A DNA stretch of 64,000 nucleotides from Ixodes scapularis. Lineage: Eukaryota > Arthropoda > Arachnida > Ixodida > Ixodidae. The position numbers were made by a program, and so were the translations under genes. Numbering within the stretch: position 1 is the stretch's first letter; each line of letters begins with the position of its first letter. The notes beneath the pieces were generated by a model that saw nothing but the letters and a program-made list of their open reading frames with translations, ran no database searches and was not told the DNA's origin. This document shows positions 11,091 through 23,211 of the stretch, in pieces. The stretch spans positions 79,784,795-79,848,794 of the forward strand of contig NW_024609835.1 of the NCBI RefSeq assembly GCF_016920785.2, written 5' to 3'.

Positions 11091-11419
11091 AGAACTGTGA
11101 CTCGAGTTACTTCGTTCGGAGCCAAAGGGAGCCGCTACTGAACGTGCCCAATGTGAACAGGTATTTACGTGGCTATCGCAGACACGCTGAAATTATTTTA
11201 GTTCAAACGTGTCTTTCTGGACATCACCTCACTCCCGCATCCCCGATGCCATGAAAAACGCCGCGGCGGTTTGTTTACATGTGTGCCGTTTTGCAGAGCC
11301 GTGCACGCCGCCTCCCCTTAGCAACGATGCTTGTTGTCTTGACTTTGTAGCAATTGAGTTCGTGGCAGTCGACCATAGCGGCTATCCCGTCGCCGGGAGA
11401 GGTGGGCATTCGGATCCGT

Positions 11420-11800
11420 TTCACGGACACAATTTCCAAACCATCCAAAACAAGCCTTGCCGGAAGAACCACCCAAAACTGAAACCAATGGTGGCCAACT
11501 CTGCTGTGACTTTCTTAACCAAATCGCCTCGGTACTACGTTCAGTTTTAAGTAATCTCTGTGAGTGAGAGCATTTCCTGCTGTGGCGCTGCTCTTGCTGA
11601 CATTATGTCGCCACGTTATTCCATCGAAGCTGAAAAAACAATCCACGAGGTTTTTTTAGTTATCGTTTAATTCAGTTGAAAACATATTTTCTTGCGTTTT
11701 TTTGCGAAATATTGGTGTCGATGAAGTCCTGCTTTAACCCGTTTTTGTATTAATGAAAGGAATGACCTCCAAAATTTTGATCCCTTTAAACGGGGCCGAA
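11420..11800 (+). repeat. Dispersed repeat, partner of 7490-7915
   Basis: This is the direct-orientation copy of the repeat described at 7490-7915. It ends near CCCTTTAAACGGGG, which looks like a repeat terminus. Confidence 0.65.
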
Positions 11801-12029
11801 CGCACAGCTCTGCCGATAACGGTATACTTGCCTTTGTCGACTACTACGCGTACTCGATCGCTACGAACTCAACATAACCCCCATCGTTTCTAAAAGAAGA
11901 CGGCGGGGACGGCACTGCAAACCGGAGCACATCAACACAAATTTTGCCGCGGCTATTTTAGTGGCCTCGGTGATGCAGGAGAGAGCCGTCGTCTAGGAAG
12001 ATATGCTTGAACGTTCAGGGTGTCAGCAA

Positions 12030-12190
12030 GAACCACATATATACGTGCTCACACTGGGAGCGGAACAGCGCTGGCACAGCGCTGGCACTGGGTTGTTGGA
12101 CCGCGTCTCGGTAACCGATTCGGGAACGATCTTTTACAACCAATGGACTGACTGATCTTACCAGGAGTTGCGCGACGAAACCGCTACCGC
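12030..12190 (-). mobile_element. tRNA-headed SINE (AAAGATCG family)
   Basis: On the - strand it reads GTCGCGCAACTCCTGGTAAGA as an A-box-like start, then TGTAAAAGATCGTTCCCGAA as a weak B box. The body carries GCCAGCGCTG repeated twice and GCTCCCAGTGTGAGCACGTA. It is related to 9260-9375. Confidence 0.5.
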
Positions 12191-12662
12191 GTTGCATTCC
12201 GGTACATGTATCTCTCCAGCATTCCGGCCGTATCAATGCGTGTCGCCCTGCGTTGGAAACTTTCGGGTTAGCACAATCATTTTAGTCGGGTCTTTACTCG
12301 CAGTTTTCAGCGAGTGCGTTCACCTGTTGCGTGCCAGGGTGCTAAAATAACAGCACTGGGCAAAAAGACATCCGACTTTATGTGTTCCCGAAAGAAAGCA
12401 GCCTCTGAAAAAGAATGGCTGAGTAAGGTAAACGGAGCCAGACAGACAGGTTGGAGAAATATATATTTTTTTCGACATGTTTTGCGCGTTGCTTTATAAT
12501 TTATATCAACCCTATTGCATGTTAGCTACGGAGTGTAAGATTACAGGGCACGGACTTAGTAGGGCGTGCCAAAGTGTTCCGTACTTCGGAATTTTCCTGA
12601 GCACTTCTTCCGTAGCGGTCTTTCCGTTGGTTTATCTCAAACGGAACTGCCGCACTGCTTTC
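12190..12662 (+). repeat. Dispersed ~450-500 bp repeat; inverse copy at 57001-57515
   Basis: The block matches the reverse complement of 57001-57515 over nearly its whole length. Shared blocks include TTTCGGGTTAGCAC, TGTAAGATTACAGGGCACG, GTGCC.AAGTGTTCCGTA and TTGGT.TATCTCAAA. A short frame starting MPKCSV is partly conserved between the copies (GLxVGLSQ and PHC). It lacks length and has no recognised domain. This is an unclassified interspersed repeat. Confidence 0.65.
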
Positions 12663-14700
12663 TGAGTCACGTGCGCTGTAACGTCAATGGGGTCGCGCGG
12701 GGATCCGGTGAAGCTCTCTCTCTAGATCCACCAGTGAGCAGCGAGAGCTCATCCGCTCGCGACCGCGTGACCACGTGCTGGCGGGCACAGCGCAGGAAAG
12801 TCTCATCCGGGTCCGGCCATACCCTTCCGGCTCTGTCCCCCTCCCCTCCGGCTTCTGGCGGCTGTTCGCGGTAGCCAAGTAGGCTATAAGTGCTAGGAGG
12901 GGGCACGTTGCAATATATGGGAAGCCTAGTCATAAAAAGTTTAAACGATATTGTGCCCAACGTGATCGCAGGTCACTCTGGTAATTGGTGCGCGTGACAT
13001 GTCACGTGCGAGATGGATGGTTGATTGTAGAATGATTCCTTGCAGGCTTGCGCGCGCTCCGTCCGGTAGGTTTTATCAGATCGAGGGCTAGGCGTGAAGC
13101 AAGCAAGAAAGCGGTTGAGATTATAATGTAATTAAATGCAAATGTGCAAACGAGGTTGAGGCGGATCACGAGCAGACGACACACCGCTGCTGGTACACGG
13201 GACAATCAGGGCAATCGCCGCAACGGAGAAAACGAAAGCCTGGCGTCGCCGGGACCACGGTGGCCGGGACGCTCATTTCCTCCGGCTATGGGATGGGCGC
13301 TAGCAGAGTGGTCGGCTGCCGTAATCGGACTGGCTTCTCTTCAGCTGGGTTTCCTTTCACCAAAAAACCCTTGGCGTACAACACACACACAGTTTTACTT
13401 GTAACAGGAATCGTTCAACAATTTTCTTTGGTTTCCGACGGTCGCCGAACTGCGGAAACGATGGATTTCGGCCGTTGGTCGCGGCGGTGGCTGGACCCAA
13501 TCGAAGTGGAGCGTGGTGTGCTCCGTGCACTTCCAATTGTCAATAAAACATCTCTCAACCTCTCGAGACAAGTTGAGTTGGTTCAATTTGTCACGACAGC
13601 AATAAAACGTCCCAGTGGACGACCTGCATAGCGGCTGCAACGAAAAGAAAAAGCCAAACGTATCGTAGCGTGATATGACATATGAGAGCTATGAAAGCGC
13701 AGCTATCATTTCCAGGCGAGCGCGAAAATCACCGCAGTAAAAATGCGTAAATATTGGTCCAATCTGTCGGGTCGACATAGTTACGCAATCATGTGTGCAT
13801 CTAATTTATTCTTGCTTTGGCTACTGCAGTAGTTAGTGGCCAGAAGATGAAGGGAATACTCCCAGCAGATGCATGGTACATACCCCGAAAATCGCCAACA
13901 GACTTCGTTACAACGCTGACGTTCCACGTTGAATACTATCGTTTTCAGGGTGGTAACGGTCTGTAGAAAAGAGAAGACAAAACGAAGCGCAGCAGGCGTG
14001 GAATCGGTCGGCTGAGCACAGGCCACAGTTTCTGGCTGTGATGACGAAAAAACGAAACCCACGAGCACCACGCTCCTTGCTACCCGCAACCATCAACCAC
14101 GGGACGGTCACGTACTGTGCCGATAAGTGAGGAGGGTAAGGAGGAAAATGAGAAAGACGAGAGGCGTCAAGGGAGCATGGCTTGTGGAGGCTACGCAGCA
14201 GACGTCATGCCGTTGTCAGGACAGAACAACAGCCGTTGTCCTGTCTTTACTCGTTCTTCGTCCCTGTTTTTCTGAGGCTGTTTTTCATCATGTTCCCCTC
14301 TCCTACCCTTCTAACCTTCTCGGCGGTAGGAGAAAGAGCTGGGTTTTGACTACTTAGGATAGATGGCGCCACTCAAACTCCGTATAATAAAAGTATTGTC
14401 GATGATACCAGGTTTTTGACGCCTTTATCTTTATGTTGGAACGACAAGATTTATAGAAAAGTTACCCTTTATCGAGCAGGTATTCGCACAACTTGCTATC
14501 TTTCAACAAGACCCCCCATTGACGTCATGCCGCGTCGTTCTCATGGTCGCCGCTCGCGGCTGCCGGTCGGGGAATATTCTAATTTTTGCCTCACAATTAC
14601 GCGGCGGAATCGCAAAATTTTGAAGAAAGGAGGTGTATTTTCTGCCCTTCGTGAGAAGATGATCAATGTCAAAAGTAGACGATGCAAATGCTTTCAGCGT
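12663..14700. other. No gene recognised
   Basis: This is mixed GC content with ORFs up to 123 codons (13260-13631), none showing a family signature. A CpG-richer patch lies at 12680-12870. Confidence 0.3.
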
Positions 14701-14721
14701 TAAAATCGTTGCACAGCTCCT

Positions 14722-15391
14722 TTAACTGGGCATGCGTGCAACTTGCTTACGTATTGCGCTAGAGAATTCGACAGAGTCCTCGATGGCACCGCTATTTGCC
14801 TTAAAATAATCGTAAATGACCTTTCTAAAATCGACTTCCGTAGTTCTCACAACATCGTGCCTGAAGTAAACAAGTTTGTGGTCCCTAATTTCACCGATAA
14901 CACGTACAGTCATTTTTTCGGGGTGGGAGGTACAAACAAGGTCCTGTACGACATCACCTCGCGTAGTCGGATTGACGAGTTGTTTAATTGAAAAATAATT
15001 TAACAAATTAATAAAGTATTAAAGACTCTTTCTTAAGTGAAAAGGTGGTACACATATCAAGGTTCACCCTATAAATTCCTGGGAAATTAAAATCGCCAGC
15101 CAAAATAATAACTGAACGTGGATACTTTGATTGAATATGTTCGAAAATATTAGTTAATTCATTCACAAATAATTCACAGGTGGAATCAGGCGGGCGATGC
15201 CAAACACCGACTATAAAAGTTTGAAAAGGAACACCAGAGTTAGACACCCGAAGGGCTTCTAGAGGCGAGTCAACGGGCAGCACAGTGCAGGTTACGTCCC
15301 TGAGGACCGCTGTAAGGATCGACGAGGGCTCCGCGGGTGGGCCGTCAGCACCAGGGTGACTTGGCTGGTAGGAAAGCGTTGGCGTAAACAC
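14722..15391 (-). pseudogene. Endonuclease fragment of an APE-type non-LTR retrotransposon ORF2
   Basis: Two consecutive - strand frames, joined near 15007, carry endonuclease landmarks. VGVWHRPP is followed by SVIILAGDFNFPGI, where the Gly-Asp-Phe-Asn is the conserved APE catalytic strand. Then comes DLVCTSHPE and a DHKL motif that matches the usual SDHxx(V/I) active-site region. The N-terminal third of the endonuclease and the whole reverse transcriptase are absent here. It is a truncated, frameshifted copy. An ORF1-type fragment in the same orientation lies at 16651-17300, so both may come from one interrupted element. Confidence 0.75.
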
Positions 15392-16640
15392 TTCCCGTGG
15401 TGGGCGACGTCGAGAGACAGGCGTACTTTACGACGCAAGGTTCGGAACGCGTGTTTCCTGCCGAGAGAATCGGAGCGTGCGTTCCGGGCCGGGAGAACGC
15501 GGTGGCTCTGGCCGGCACCGTTTACACAACGCGTTTACATAGGTGTCGTCCTTCTCGCCCAAGTGAGGGGGGTCACGATTGAACGACAACGTCAGACCGC
15601 GTCTGGCTGAATGAATGACGGGATGGCTCACTTAGTTGGCGCTATCCACACCAGGGACGGCTGTCTGCTTCGCCTTGCGAGAAATGGCTGTGCTTGCATC
15701 TGAACCCGCCTGACCTTTGGCCGTTAGATGTACGCAGACCGCGGGGTCTCACGCGGTAATATAGGCCATTGTCACATGGCGATAAAGTGAACCGATTAGT
15801 TGTGGCCTTTCGGCCAGTGGGAAACGCCTGTCTGACGACGCGCCGAGGATTCGCCGGTCCACTAAAAGGGGATGGACCAACGAGTGACTGGGAGGGGAAA
15901 CTCAGTAAATGAGTTTAGTTCGTGCTGGGGGTTTGAGAGCTAACGCTCCGTAATCGAGGCAGGTTGTGGGATTCGGAGGGACGTTTCTCCCCGTAATCGG
16001 GATGTAATCCCACGAGCCAGCCAACTCCCGAGCTTGGATAAGCTAGTACCCGAGTACCTCCTTCCCAACCCTGTACAGGGGAAGTTACCCTTTTGCAGTA
16101 TTTTTTCTCTTTGTATTTCCATTTGCTACAAAGTATTAAATTGTTTATTGAAAAGTAATTTCCAAGTTCAACTGAATTAGTCGTCGACGGCCAAGGGAAG
16201 GAACTTCGTCTCCGGCAAGACCCTCCCAGCTTCCCACAACAAAATCCGCCACCCCATCCGTACCTGGTGACCCGGACGGCGCAAGGTGACCGAGCGAAAG
16301 AACCCGTACTGGCGATGATAACACCCCCGCTCCGTTTGACCGCTCGGTATTTACGAAATATGTTGAAATTTGTGTTTAGTAGTAATCCAGAGTTTGGAGC
16401 CCGATCAGACAGTCATGTTTCGGTTCCAATGATTGCTTTGCGGGTATACAAGAAACAATGGTGCCCGCTAGCTCATTCTGCTTTGTGAGAAGGCTTCTGA
16501 AATTTGCGAAAAGGAATGAAAAAAGGCGGCCTTAACTCCCGAGGGCAACGGGTGTTCGGGACTTGTGATTGCTGTCAGGTCACTGCGGGCGCTCATGTGC
16601 CACGTCAGTGGCTTTAGGCTCTCTCGAGATACGTAGTACA
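15392..16640. other. No gene recognised; possible insertion splitting a retrotransposon
   Basis: It lies between ORF1-like and endonuclease-like fragments of the same orientation. It contains GC-rich sequence to about 16080 and then AT-rich sequence. No ORF has a recognisable domain. Confidence 0.3.
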
Positions 16641-16650
16641 CTATCAGTTT

Positions 16651-17300
16651 CTAGATATCGTACATGTACTTCAGGTTCACAAAAAGCTTATCATAAACCA
16701 TGTTTGCTCTATCGTTTGTAGTTCGCAATGACTTTCCGAAATCCCATAGCTTCTTTAGAATTAGCCTTACTCTTAGCGAGTAATCCTCCTCGATCCAGAC
16801 TCGAGGACTGTCATTTGACTTTAGCCTCGAAGCTTTATAAAGCATTTCTTGTTTTTTTCTAAAGTTCAGATATTTAACAATAATTGGCCTGTGCAAGCTT
16901 TCTCTCCTTTGACCAATGCGGTGTGCTCGCTCTATGTCACCGGCTTTTATCTGCAAACGGTCCGAAAAGCAAGTGCGTGCGATACGCTCTTTCTGGGACC
17001 ATGACTCATTTCCTTCTTCAAAAATTACCTTTAATAAGCAGGTTACTTTTTATTTGGTTTTCGAATGCGTCTAAACACCATACAATTCATTAATTTCTCG
17101 CTGTTTTAAAGACACTTACTGGATTTGTTTTTGAGCTTCCGTAACCAACTGGATTGTGCGCATTATTGCCGTTTTAACTGCCGCGATTTCGCCTACCGTG
17201 GCCTCTAGTTTAGACACCATGTTCGTTAAGCCTCCGATCCCCGACGTGAGATACTTTAGATTGTCCATGGTCTCTTTTCATGGCTTGCATTTCCAGATAT
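16651..17300 (-). pseudogene. L1-like ORF1 protein fragment of a non-LTR retrotransposon
   Basis: The - strand frame at 16651-16956 contains DIERAHRIGQ, then RPIIVKYLNFRKKQEML, then IEEDYS. This is the nucleic-acid-binding C-terminal half of L1-type (Transposase_22-like) ORF1 proteins. Upstream, near 17120-17280, another frame gives GGLTNMVSKLEATVGEIAAV, a heptad-bearing segment fitting the coiled coil that trimerises these proteins. The two parts are out of frame. The same motif IERAHRIG occurs in the ORF1 of the + strand element at 40490-41285. Confidence 0.75.
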
Positions 17301-17586
17301 GACAGTGTGCAGTTTTTCAAGTATTTGATCAAGCTTGGTATGAGTGTGCCCGGGGTTGGCCTCGATGTCGCCAAAACATATCAGCAGTTGAGGAGTGCAG
17401 AACGTTACTAGTAGAATGTGCGCACTAGGGAGCACCTTGCGCAGAAATCAGGCACTACTTGCGAAACTCAAGGGCTCATCCTTCTTTCTTCCTCCCCATT
17501 TTAGACAAAACATACCCACATGTGCTACATAAGAACAAAGGTCGTCACCCATTGTTTACACGGTGCACAAAGTTTTGTTTCGACCG

Positions 17587-17630
17587 CAAATACCTATTGT
17601 TCTGAGTATACTCAGAACAATAGGTATTTG
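17587..17630. repeat. Perfect palindrome, 22-bp arms with no loop
   Basis: CAAATACCTATTGTTCTGAG plus TA is followed directly by its exact complement. A perfect zero-loop palindrome this long can extrude as a cruciform and is usually unstable when cloned. Confidence 0.85.
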
Positions 17631-17639
17631 GGGTCGGAA

Positions 17640-20150
17640 AATGACTAGAAAATAGAGCAACGCAGTGAGTGAGAAACAAAACGCACCTACGGCGAAAAAA
17701 AATGTTCAAAGTTAGCGTGTTAGACGCTTAACTGCAAATCCCGCTTGGGCCGATGTAGCCAGACCTTTTAGTAAGATCGACCTTGTGGTGGCGCCGGTTT
17801 TCCGATGAATCCGATAGCGAAAGCAACACCTCGTCCGTAAACGATGTTACTAATATGGTGCTGCTTTTGCGCCAATATTTGTCTCTAATATCGTTGCTAA
17901 ACATTCCAAAATATGTACCTCTTTTTAAGAAGTAACAGTACGCACAGTATGTATTCGCAACAGTCTATACAATTTTGTCGCCATGAGTTCCCAGCTGCCA
18001 TGTTCTCCCTTCACCGCTTAGACTCCCTGACTTTGCTCATGCGCGTCTCCAAGGAAACCGCACCGTATTTACACTGCATTTGTGCTTTCTGGTCGGTACT
18101 TTACGCTCTTACGGTCACTGACACGACCGAAGACAGCTCCATGAGATTAATCAAACCACCGATCTCACACAGACCGTGAAGAAAACGTTCTCAGTGTCAA
18201 GTAGGAGTGAATCAGCGAAGTTTCTTGAACGGCGAAACTCATGCCACTGAAGCGGCCGAATGATCGCCGTCGGGTGGCGGATCCGTTGACCAGCGTCCGC
18301 TCGTCACAGGCCTGTTAGGCCTATTCTCGGAGCAGTTCACGTCAACGCACAGACTCGCCCAGTCGAGCTCACGAACGGTGCGTATGCACACCAACACGGT
18401 AACAGGAGAACCTCACACGACACAAGGCAAAACGTCAGGTTCTCGCAGAAATTAGCGTTTCGCAAACTCCATCTGGGTCAAAGTGCTTGTTGTACAACAA
18501 CAACAAAAAAAAAAAAAAAAAAGAAATTGAAAACACGAGAATACACAAAAACAACAAAAGAAGTCTTTATTTTGTTTTGTTCTTGTTTGAAAACGTTTTA
18601 TGACGTGCTACGTGACTATTTTCATCCCAGTTAAAATCAAAATGAAATATAAGCGCTGCCAAAACAATGCAAACGGGAAGAAGGTCAGAAGCCGCACGGC
18701 CATTACAATTTACAACCATAATGGCTGCGCTCGCGGCAGCACTGGCTTCCCCGACGTGTTGGAACAGAAGCTTCGATCGTTATAAAGTCAGCTCCAGCCC
18801 TTAAACATGCCACCTCCTACAATATTTTACGCTACGATTGTGTATGGGTACCATCCCTCTGCCATAGCCTCCTCTATACATAGAGGAGGCTATGCCTCTG
18901 CGTTCCAAAACAATAAGTGCGTCACTAACTCTGGCGACATGCGGTGTAGCAGACGCCGCTATCTTGTACGAGCTTTTGGGGTTGTAAATGGTTATAGTGT
19001 GTTCCAAGTCACGAAGGAAGGGCGAGGGTAAGGCAGGCCGGCGAGGAGGAAGGAGACGGAACGTAAAGTATTTGACGGACCGCTGAAGCAAATACTTTAC
19101 GTAAAGTATTTGGCTGAAGAAAAAAGGGGGAAACCTCCTCCTCTCTTTAGCGTTTTGTGTGCTCCCTCCTCCCCGGCCTTCCTTTCCCTACGTATCTCGC
19201 GTTTGAGGTTGTAAATAGTGAGAGGTAGTAACGACCAGAAGAAGGTAATACCTGCTGGAGTTACTACCTTTTTTTAAAGAGTGCATTCCACCACGTGGCA
19301 CTTTAGATTACTTTGATACCGGACTTTTTGCTTGTAATTTTCGTAAGTGCAGTTTTGTCGTGACGCAGAAATAGAGACAGAGATATGTTTTGTTCATCAA
19401 ATATAAACATTGCACCATCGCATTTCGTCCAATTGAAGTATGAAACATAATTCACATTTAACTTCATTCTTCCGCCTTTTCTGCAGCATTATATGACATA
19501 CAAATCTCCAAAGTATTTAATAGTCAAAGAATTAAAATGAAACCCAAAGAAATATATTCAGGAGCCTTAATACCTTCTTCTGAAGTTGTTGCGTTTGCAT
19601 GTGCCATCCCACGTTTTTAAGGTTCTCAAAACATCATGGCGTTTTGAAAATTTTCTTTTTAATTAGAAAGCACCGTTAAAATGAGCGAGAAAAGTAAATA
19701 AAATTTCTTCTGGTAAACCCCGAGCGGCTGTTAAATAGCACGAGAATCATTGCACTTCTGGCTGTATATACTTATACTACCCACCACCAGAAGACCGCAT
19801 ATGAGGTTTGTTAACAATATAATATATTCATGCATGAATACACATGATTCATTTGTGACCAATATTTTATTGAATATTGCGTAAGTAGGAGGATCGTGAC
19901 AATATCACGGTTTCACATCGCGATTCATAATCTTTGTTTAGTGTTTCTTATAATACCAGTTGAATATGAGTACGGTCGCTTATTTCGTCGTAAAATAGAT
20001 TTGTTATTTACTGAAATTTTATCGCCATGTGTGTGAATACAAATGCAAAAGTAGGAGAGAAACTCAGAATATGATCGCCAATTGTGCGCCCTACATGTGC
20101 GTCTCATCTTTTTAGAGCATGAAATGCTTTACAACAGAGCCCACAATTAA
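17640..20150. other. No gene recognised
   Basis: This is mostly AT-rich sequence. Simple features are an A tract near 18507, a hairpin at 18863-18894 (CATAGCCTCCTCTA arms, 4-base loop), and ACGTAAAGTATTTG repeated three times in alternating orientation at 19061-19112. Confidence 0.35.
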
Positions 20151-20159
20151 AATATTTTG

Positions 20160-20560
20160 TTCGTCCGTCCGTCCGTGCGCGCATTTTCCGCTATATTTAG
20201 CGGGGGCTAAACGACGTCACGTGGCATAACATCGCGTGACACATATACAAAGTGGAGAAATTAACGTCACATGACCTATCCGTAAATTCATTTCCCCCTT
20301 AATATAGCAGGAAAATTCACTTTCCGTGACCCACAATACCAATTCGATTTACCTGCTAAATTAAGTGGGGTAATCGGTGTCACGTAATGTAAACACCAAT
20401 TCAGTTACCCCCTAAATATAGCGAAAAAATTAACTTCACGTGACTTATACAACAATCCAGTTTCCACGTTAAATTTAGCGGGGGACATTGACGTCACATG
20501 ACCTGACGTCACGTGACCTATGCAAAATTTTGCTTCACCGCTAAATTTCGCGAAATATAT
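20160..20560. repeat. Minisatellite, ~57-bp degenerate unit with palindrome and CRE/E-box-like sites
   Basis: About six or seven imperfect units repeat the theme CGCTAAATTTAGCGGGG, then a TGACGTCACGTGAC-like block, then CAATTCAGTTTCC. Unit starts fall near 20188, 20298, 20353, 20410, 20467 and 20538. The first part of each unit is itself a palindrome, and the second contains CACGTGA or TGACGTCA cores in most copies. Units have drifted by substitutions and small indels, so this is an old array. Confidence 0.65.
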
Positions 20561-20569
20561 ATTGGTGAC

Positions 20570-22330
20570 TCACCAATTTTTTTTCCACCCCTCACTCCTT
20601 TCTTCTTTTCAAATCTCTCCACTAATTTTCTATGGTTCCCTCCCACCCTCTCCTCCCTCTCCCCCTTCCTTGGCCATGTGACACACCAGCTTCTTCATTT
20701 TTCTCTCCTTCCTTCCTTCTCCCCCTTCTCCCGGTCCTTTTCTTAACCGTCCTACAGTGCCCCCCTGTTAGCTTCCCTTCCACCACACCTCTCTGGTCAA
20801 GTGCCAGACCAATGCAGTTTCCTCCAAAATTTATAAAAATATAGGGTCTTTACTACCGGAATGACTGTTTAATGTCAGCCAAACAATTGGAACAATCGCT
20901 CCTAAATACTGCATTTCGTGCGTAGTACGGTTTTGTCGTTAAAGGCGGCTTCCGAGTTTTTTAAATGAATGCTTCACCTCCCTGCTTTACCTTATTTGCA
21001 ACTGCTACAGTTACAGAAACGGAACCCATGAAGCGCCAAAGAGTGAAACTTTAACTCTATAAAAATTTATTTATTTAAGAATTATCAAATGGAGCTAGGC
21101 GCAGTTTTAGTAGTCGACGTTGACAGGGAATCTAATGTCAATGATGGAAAATTGAAGCTTGAATATAACTTGCAAGCGCACCATTATGAAAAAAAAAACA
21201 AAAAAACTTTAAGCGTGACATGATGAGAAAACGTTTTCTCAAATTGGACTGGACAGACTTCGGTAGACAAGGTATTATGCATTACTTTATACCCATTATT
21301 GAAAGGGACTGCCGCCGGCTCATGCTTTGCGTCTTGAGGCAAGCACTCCAAAGTGACATGCTCATCGAAGGAACACGTGCCTGCACGAACCACCCGTCAG
21401 TCACGTTGCTGATGTCGACTTGGGCGTACCCACGTTTCACCGAGAAGTCGGTCTTCGGTCGTGTGGGCTAATGTCTCGGCACGCAGGAAGGAATTCAGTA
21501 AATGTTGTACGATTGCTAGCTTGGTGTCTGTCAAAAGCAATAACGGAGTAGTTATAATATACGAATTCACGCATATAAACGCCCGTCCAAACATGAAAAA
21601 AATAAGACAAGAAGTTTTGAAATTATGCCGCCATTCGAGTGGTAGATTGAAACATGGTGGAGCGAGGTTTCCTTTGCTCCACGTGCTCCATCTCAACGTG
21701 CCGCCAGACTGCGATGCACTTCTACACGCTACAATCAGCCAATCTCCGCGCCAACGCGCATCTCGTCTTTTTCCTTGACCCCTCTTTTCGTCGCCGGAGG
21801 GCTTTGCTTATATATCTCTAAAATAATACAAATAAACTTCGGCGGAAATATAGCCTTTTTTAAATGTTTTCTGGGAAAGCCGAAACAAGCGAAAACGTAG
21901 TCGTGTCGCGTGCAGGTGTTTTTGTTTTCTATTCAATAAAACGATGTTTTTTTTTGTTGTTTTTTTTGACGCCGAGGAAGCAGACACTTAAGCAAACTCG
22001 AGATAAAGATAGATGAGGTAGCTTTTTGTTTTTCTTTTTTTTTCGTCGCCAGTCGGAAGTTTTGTTTCGAAGCTTAAGCGACCTTGACTTTTTTTGTTGG
22101 GCGTTGCATCGGAGTATCGGTTATATATGTGTTTTGGAGATGTCTCAAGACGGCGATCGCGCAATCAAGGACGCGAGAACGAGCGCCTTTTATTTTTGTT
22201 TTTTTGCCGGCTTACCATTTTATTGGTCGGTCGTGCAAATAAAGACTGCTATAAAACGACGTGTGTACATGTTCCAGCTTAGTTCCCTTCAGCGTTATAT
22301 TCATCGTGGTTCTTCTCAGGTGAGTGAATA
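20570..22330. other. No gene recognised; possible transcript end features
   Basis: A pyrimidine-rich run (20580-20770) is followed by AT-rich DNA. Near 22225-22325 there are AATAAAG, TATAAAA and then TTCTCAGGTGAGTG, a strong splice-donor match. No coding sequence I can identify connects to it. Confidence 0.25.
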
Positions 22331-22570
22331 AGGCATCGTATGATATTTCAAAATAAAATAGGACATATTTTTTCCTTCTCAGTTGAATCTTAGGCTTGAC
22401 GACGAAGAAATGTTTTGGAATTTTTATTTTGATGTTTATTCCCGATTAAATTTGAATTACTTACATATAAACATCTATAACCTTTTCCCGGAATTAAAGC
22501 TACAATTGGTACTAAGCCTTTTGGTTTGTATACACTGCTTAGAGCCCGTTTCTAATGGTGGCATCAAATA

Positions 22571-22749
22571 ACGATAATCTCAAGAGAAGGGGAACAAGTA
22601 GGACAAAGGACAAACACAAATCCCCAAACACAGCTAGATGATTGGTGCGCGACCGAGAAAATGGTCGCGCACCAGCCATCTAGCTGTGTTTGGAGATTTG
22701 TGTTTGTCCTTTGCCCCACTTTTTCCCCTCGTCCAAGTATTATTATCGC
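22571..22749. mobile_element. Foldback MITE with ~75-bp arms
   Basis: The two halves are near-perfect complements: AGGACAAAGGACAAACACAA and AACACAGCTAGATG on the left recur inverted on the right. The centre is itself a perfect stem, TGGTGCGCGACC with GGTCGCGCACCA around 8 bases. Outer pairing reaches ACGATAAT against ATTATCGC. It has no coding capacity and the superfamily is unknown. Confidence 0.7.
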
Positions 22750-23046
22750 CATTCTTGACCAGCTTGCTTGCGCCTTTGCATTAATGGCATTAGGATCAAA
22801 CAATAATTCCTTTGCCAAAAACCTCGCATTAAATGAAAAATAACATGCAACTGTAATATATTCTGCAGGCTAACTCTAAGGCACTCGACTTCACTCTGAA
22901 AATGTCTTCTTTTTTAACAAATGAGATTTTTTAGACGTTAGCACTGTTTGTCCAGTGCCGGCTACTCCATAAATTTGCGCGTGGGAATATTTTTTCGCAG
23001 AATGCATGGCTACCTGACCACGGCATTACAAGAAGGTCTCGGTCAA

Positions 23047-23211
23047 TAGAGAGTTTTAGGGAATTGTTTTTGCACGTCCGATACGGTACCATGGGCCCAC
23101 CGGTACGAACTTCACATGCGCTACCGAAGAAGACTCCCATAGGCATAGTGCATAACGGAGGGCCTGTCGTACCATATGGGATAGGCAAAAATGTTTCCCT
23201 AAAACTCTCTA
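23047..23211. mobile_element. MITE with TAGAGAGTTTTAGGGAA termini
   Basis: The 17-bp terminus TAGAGAGTTTTAGGGAA is matched at the right end by TTTCCCTAAAACTCTCTA. Inner sequence also pairs (GGTACCATGGGCCCACCG against its approximate complement at 23155-23182). It is 165 bp in total, has no ORF of meaning, and lies upstream of the IGFBP-like gene. Confidence 0.6.

Noticed and set aside
13260..13631. 123-codon ORF as a gene
   Set aside because: No domain, no copy elsewhere in the window, and the start context is unremarkable.
20160..20560. CRISPR-like array
   Set aside because: The units are degenerate head-to-tail repeats without unique spacers, in a eukaryotic context.
22225..22330. First exon of the IGFBP-like gene
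   Set aside because: The donor is good but it lies 1.7 kb upstream and no acceptor near 24040 is required. A 5' UTR exon is possible but unsupported.
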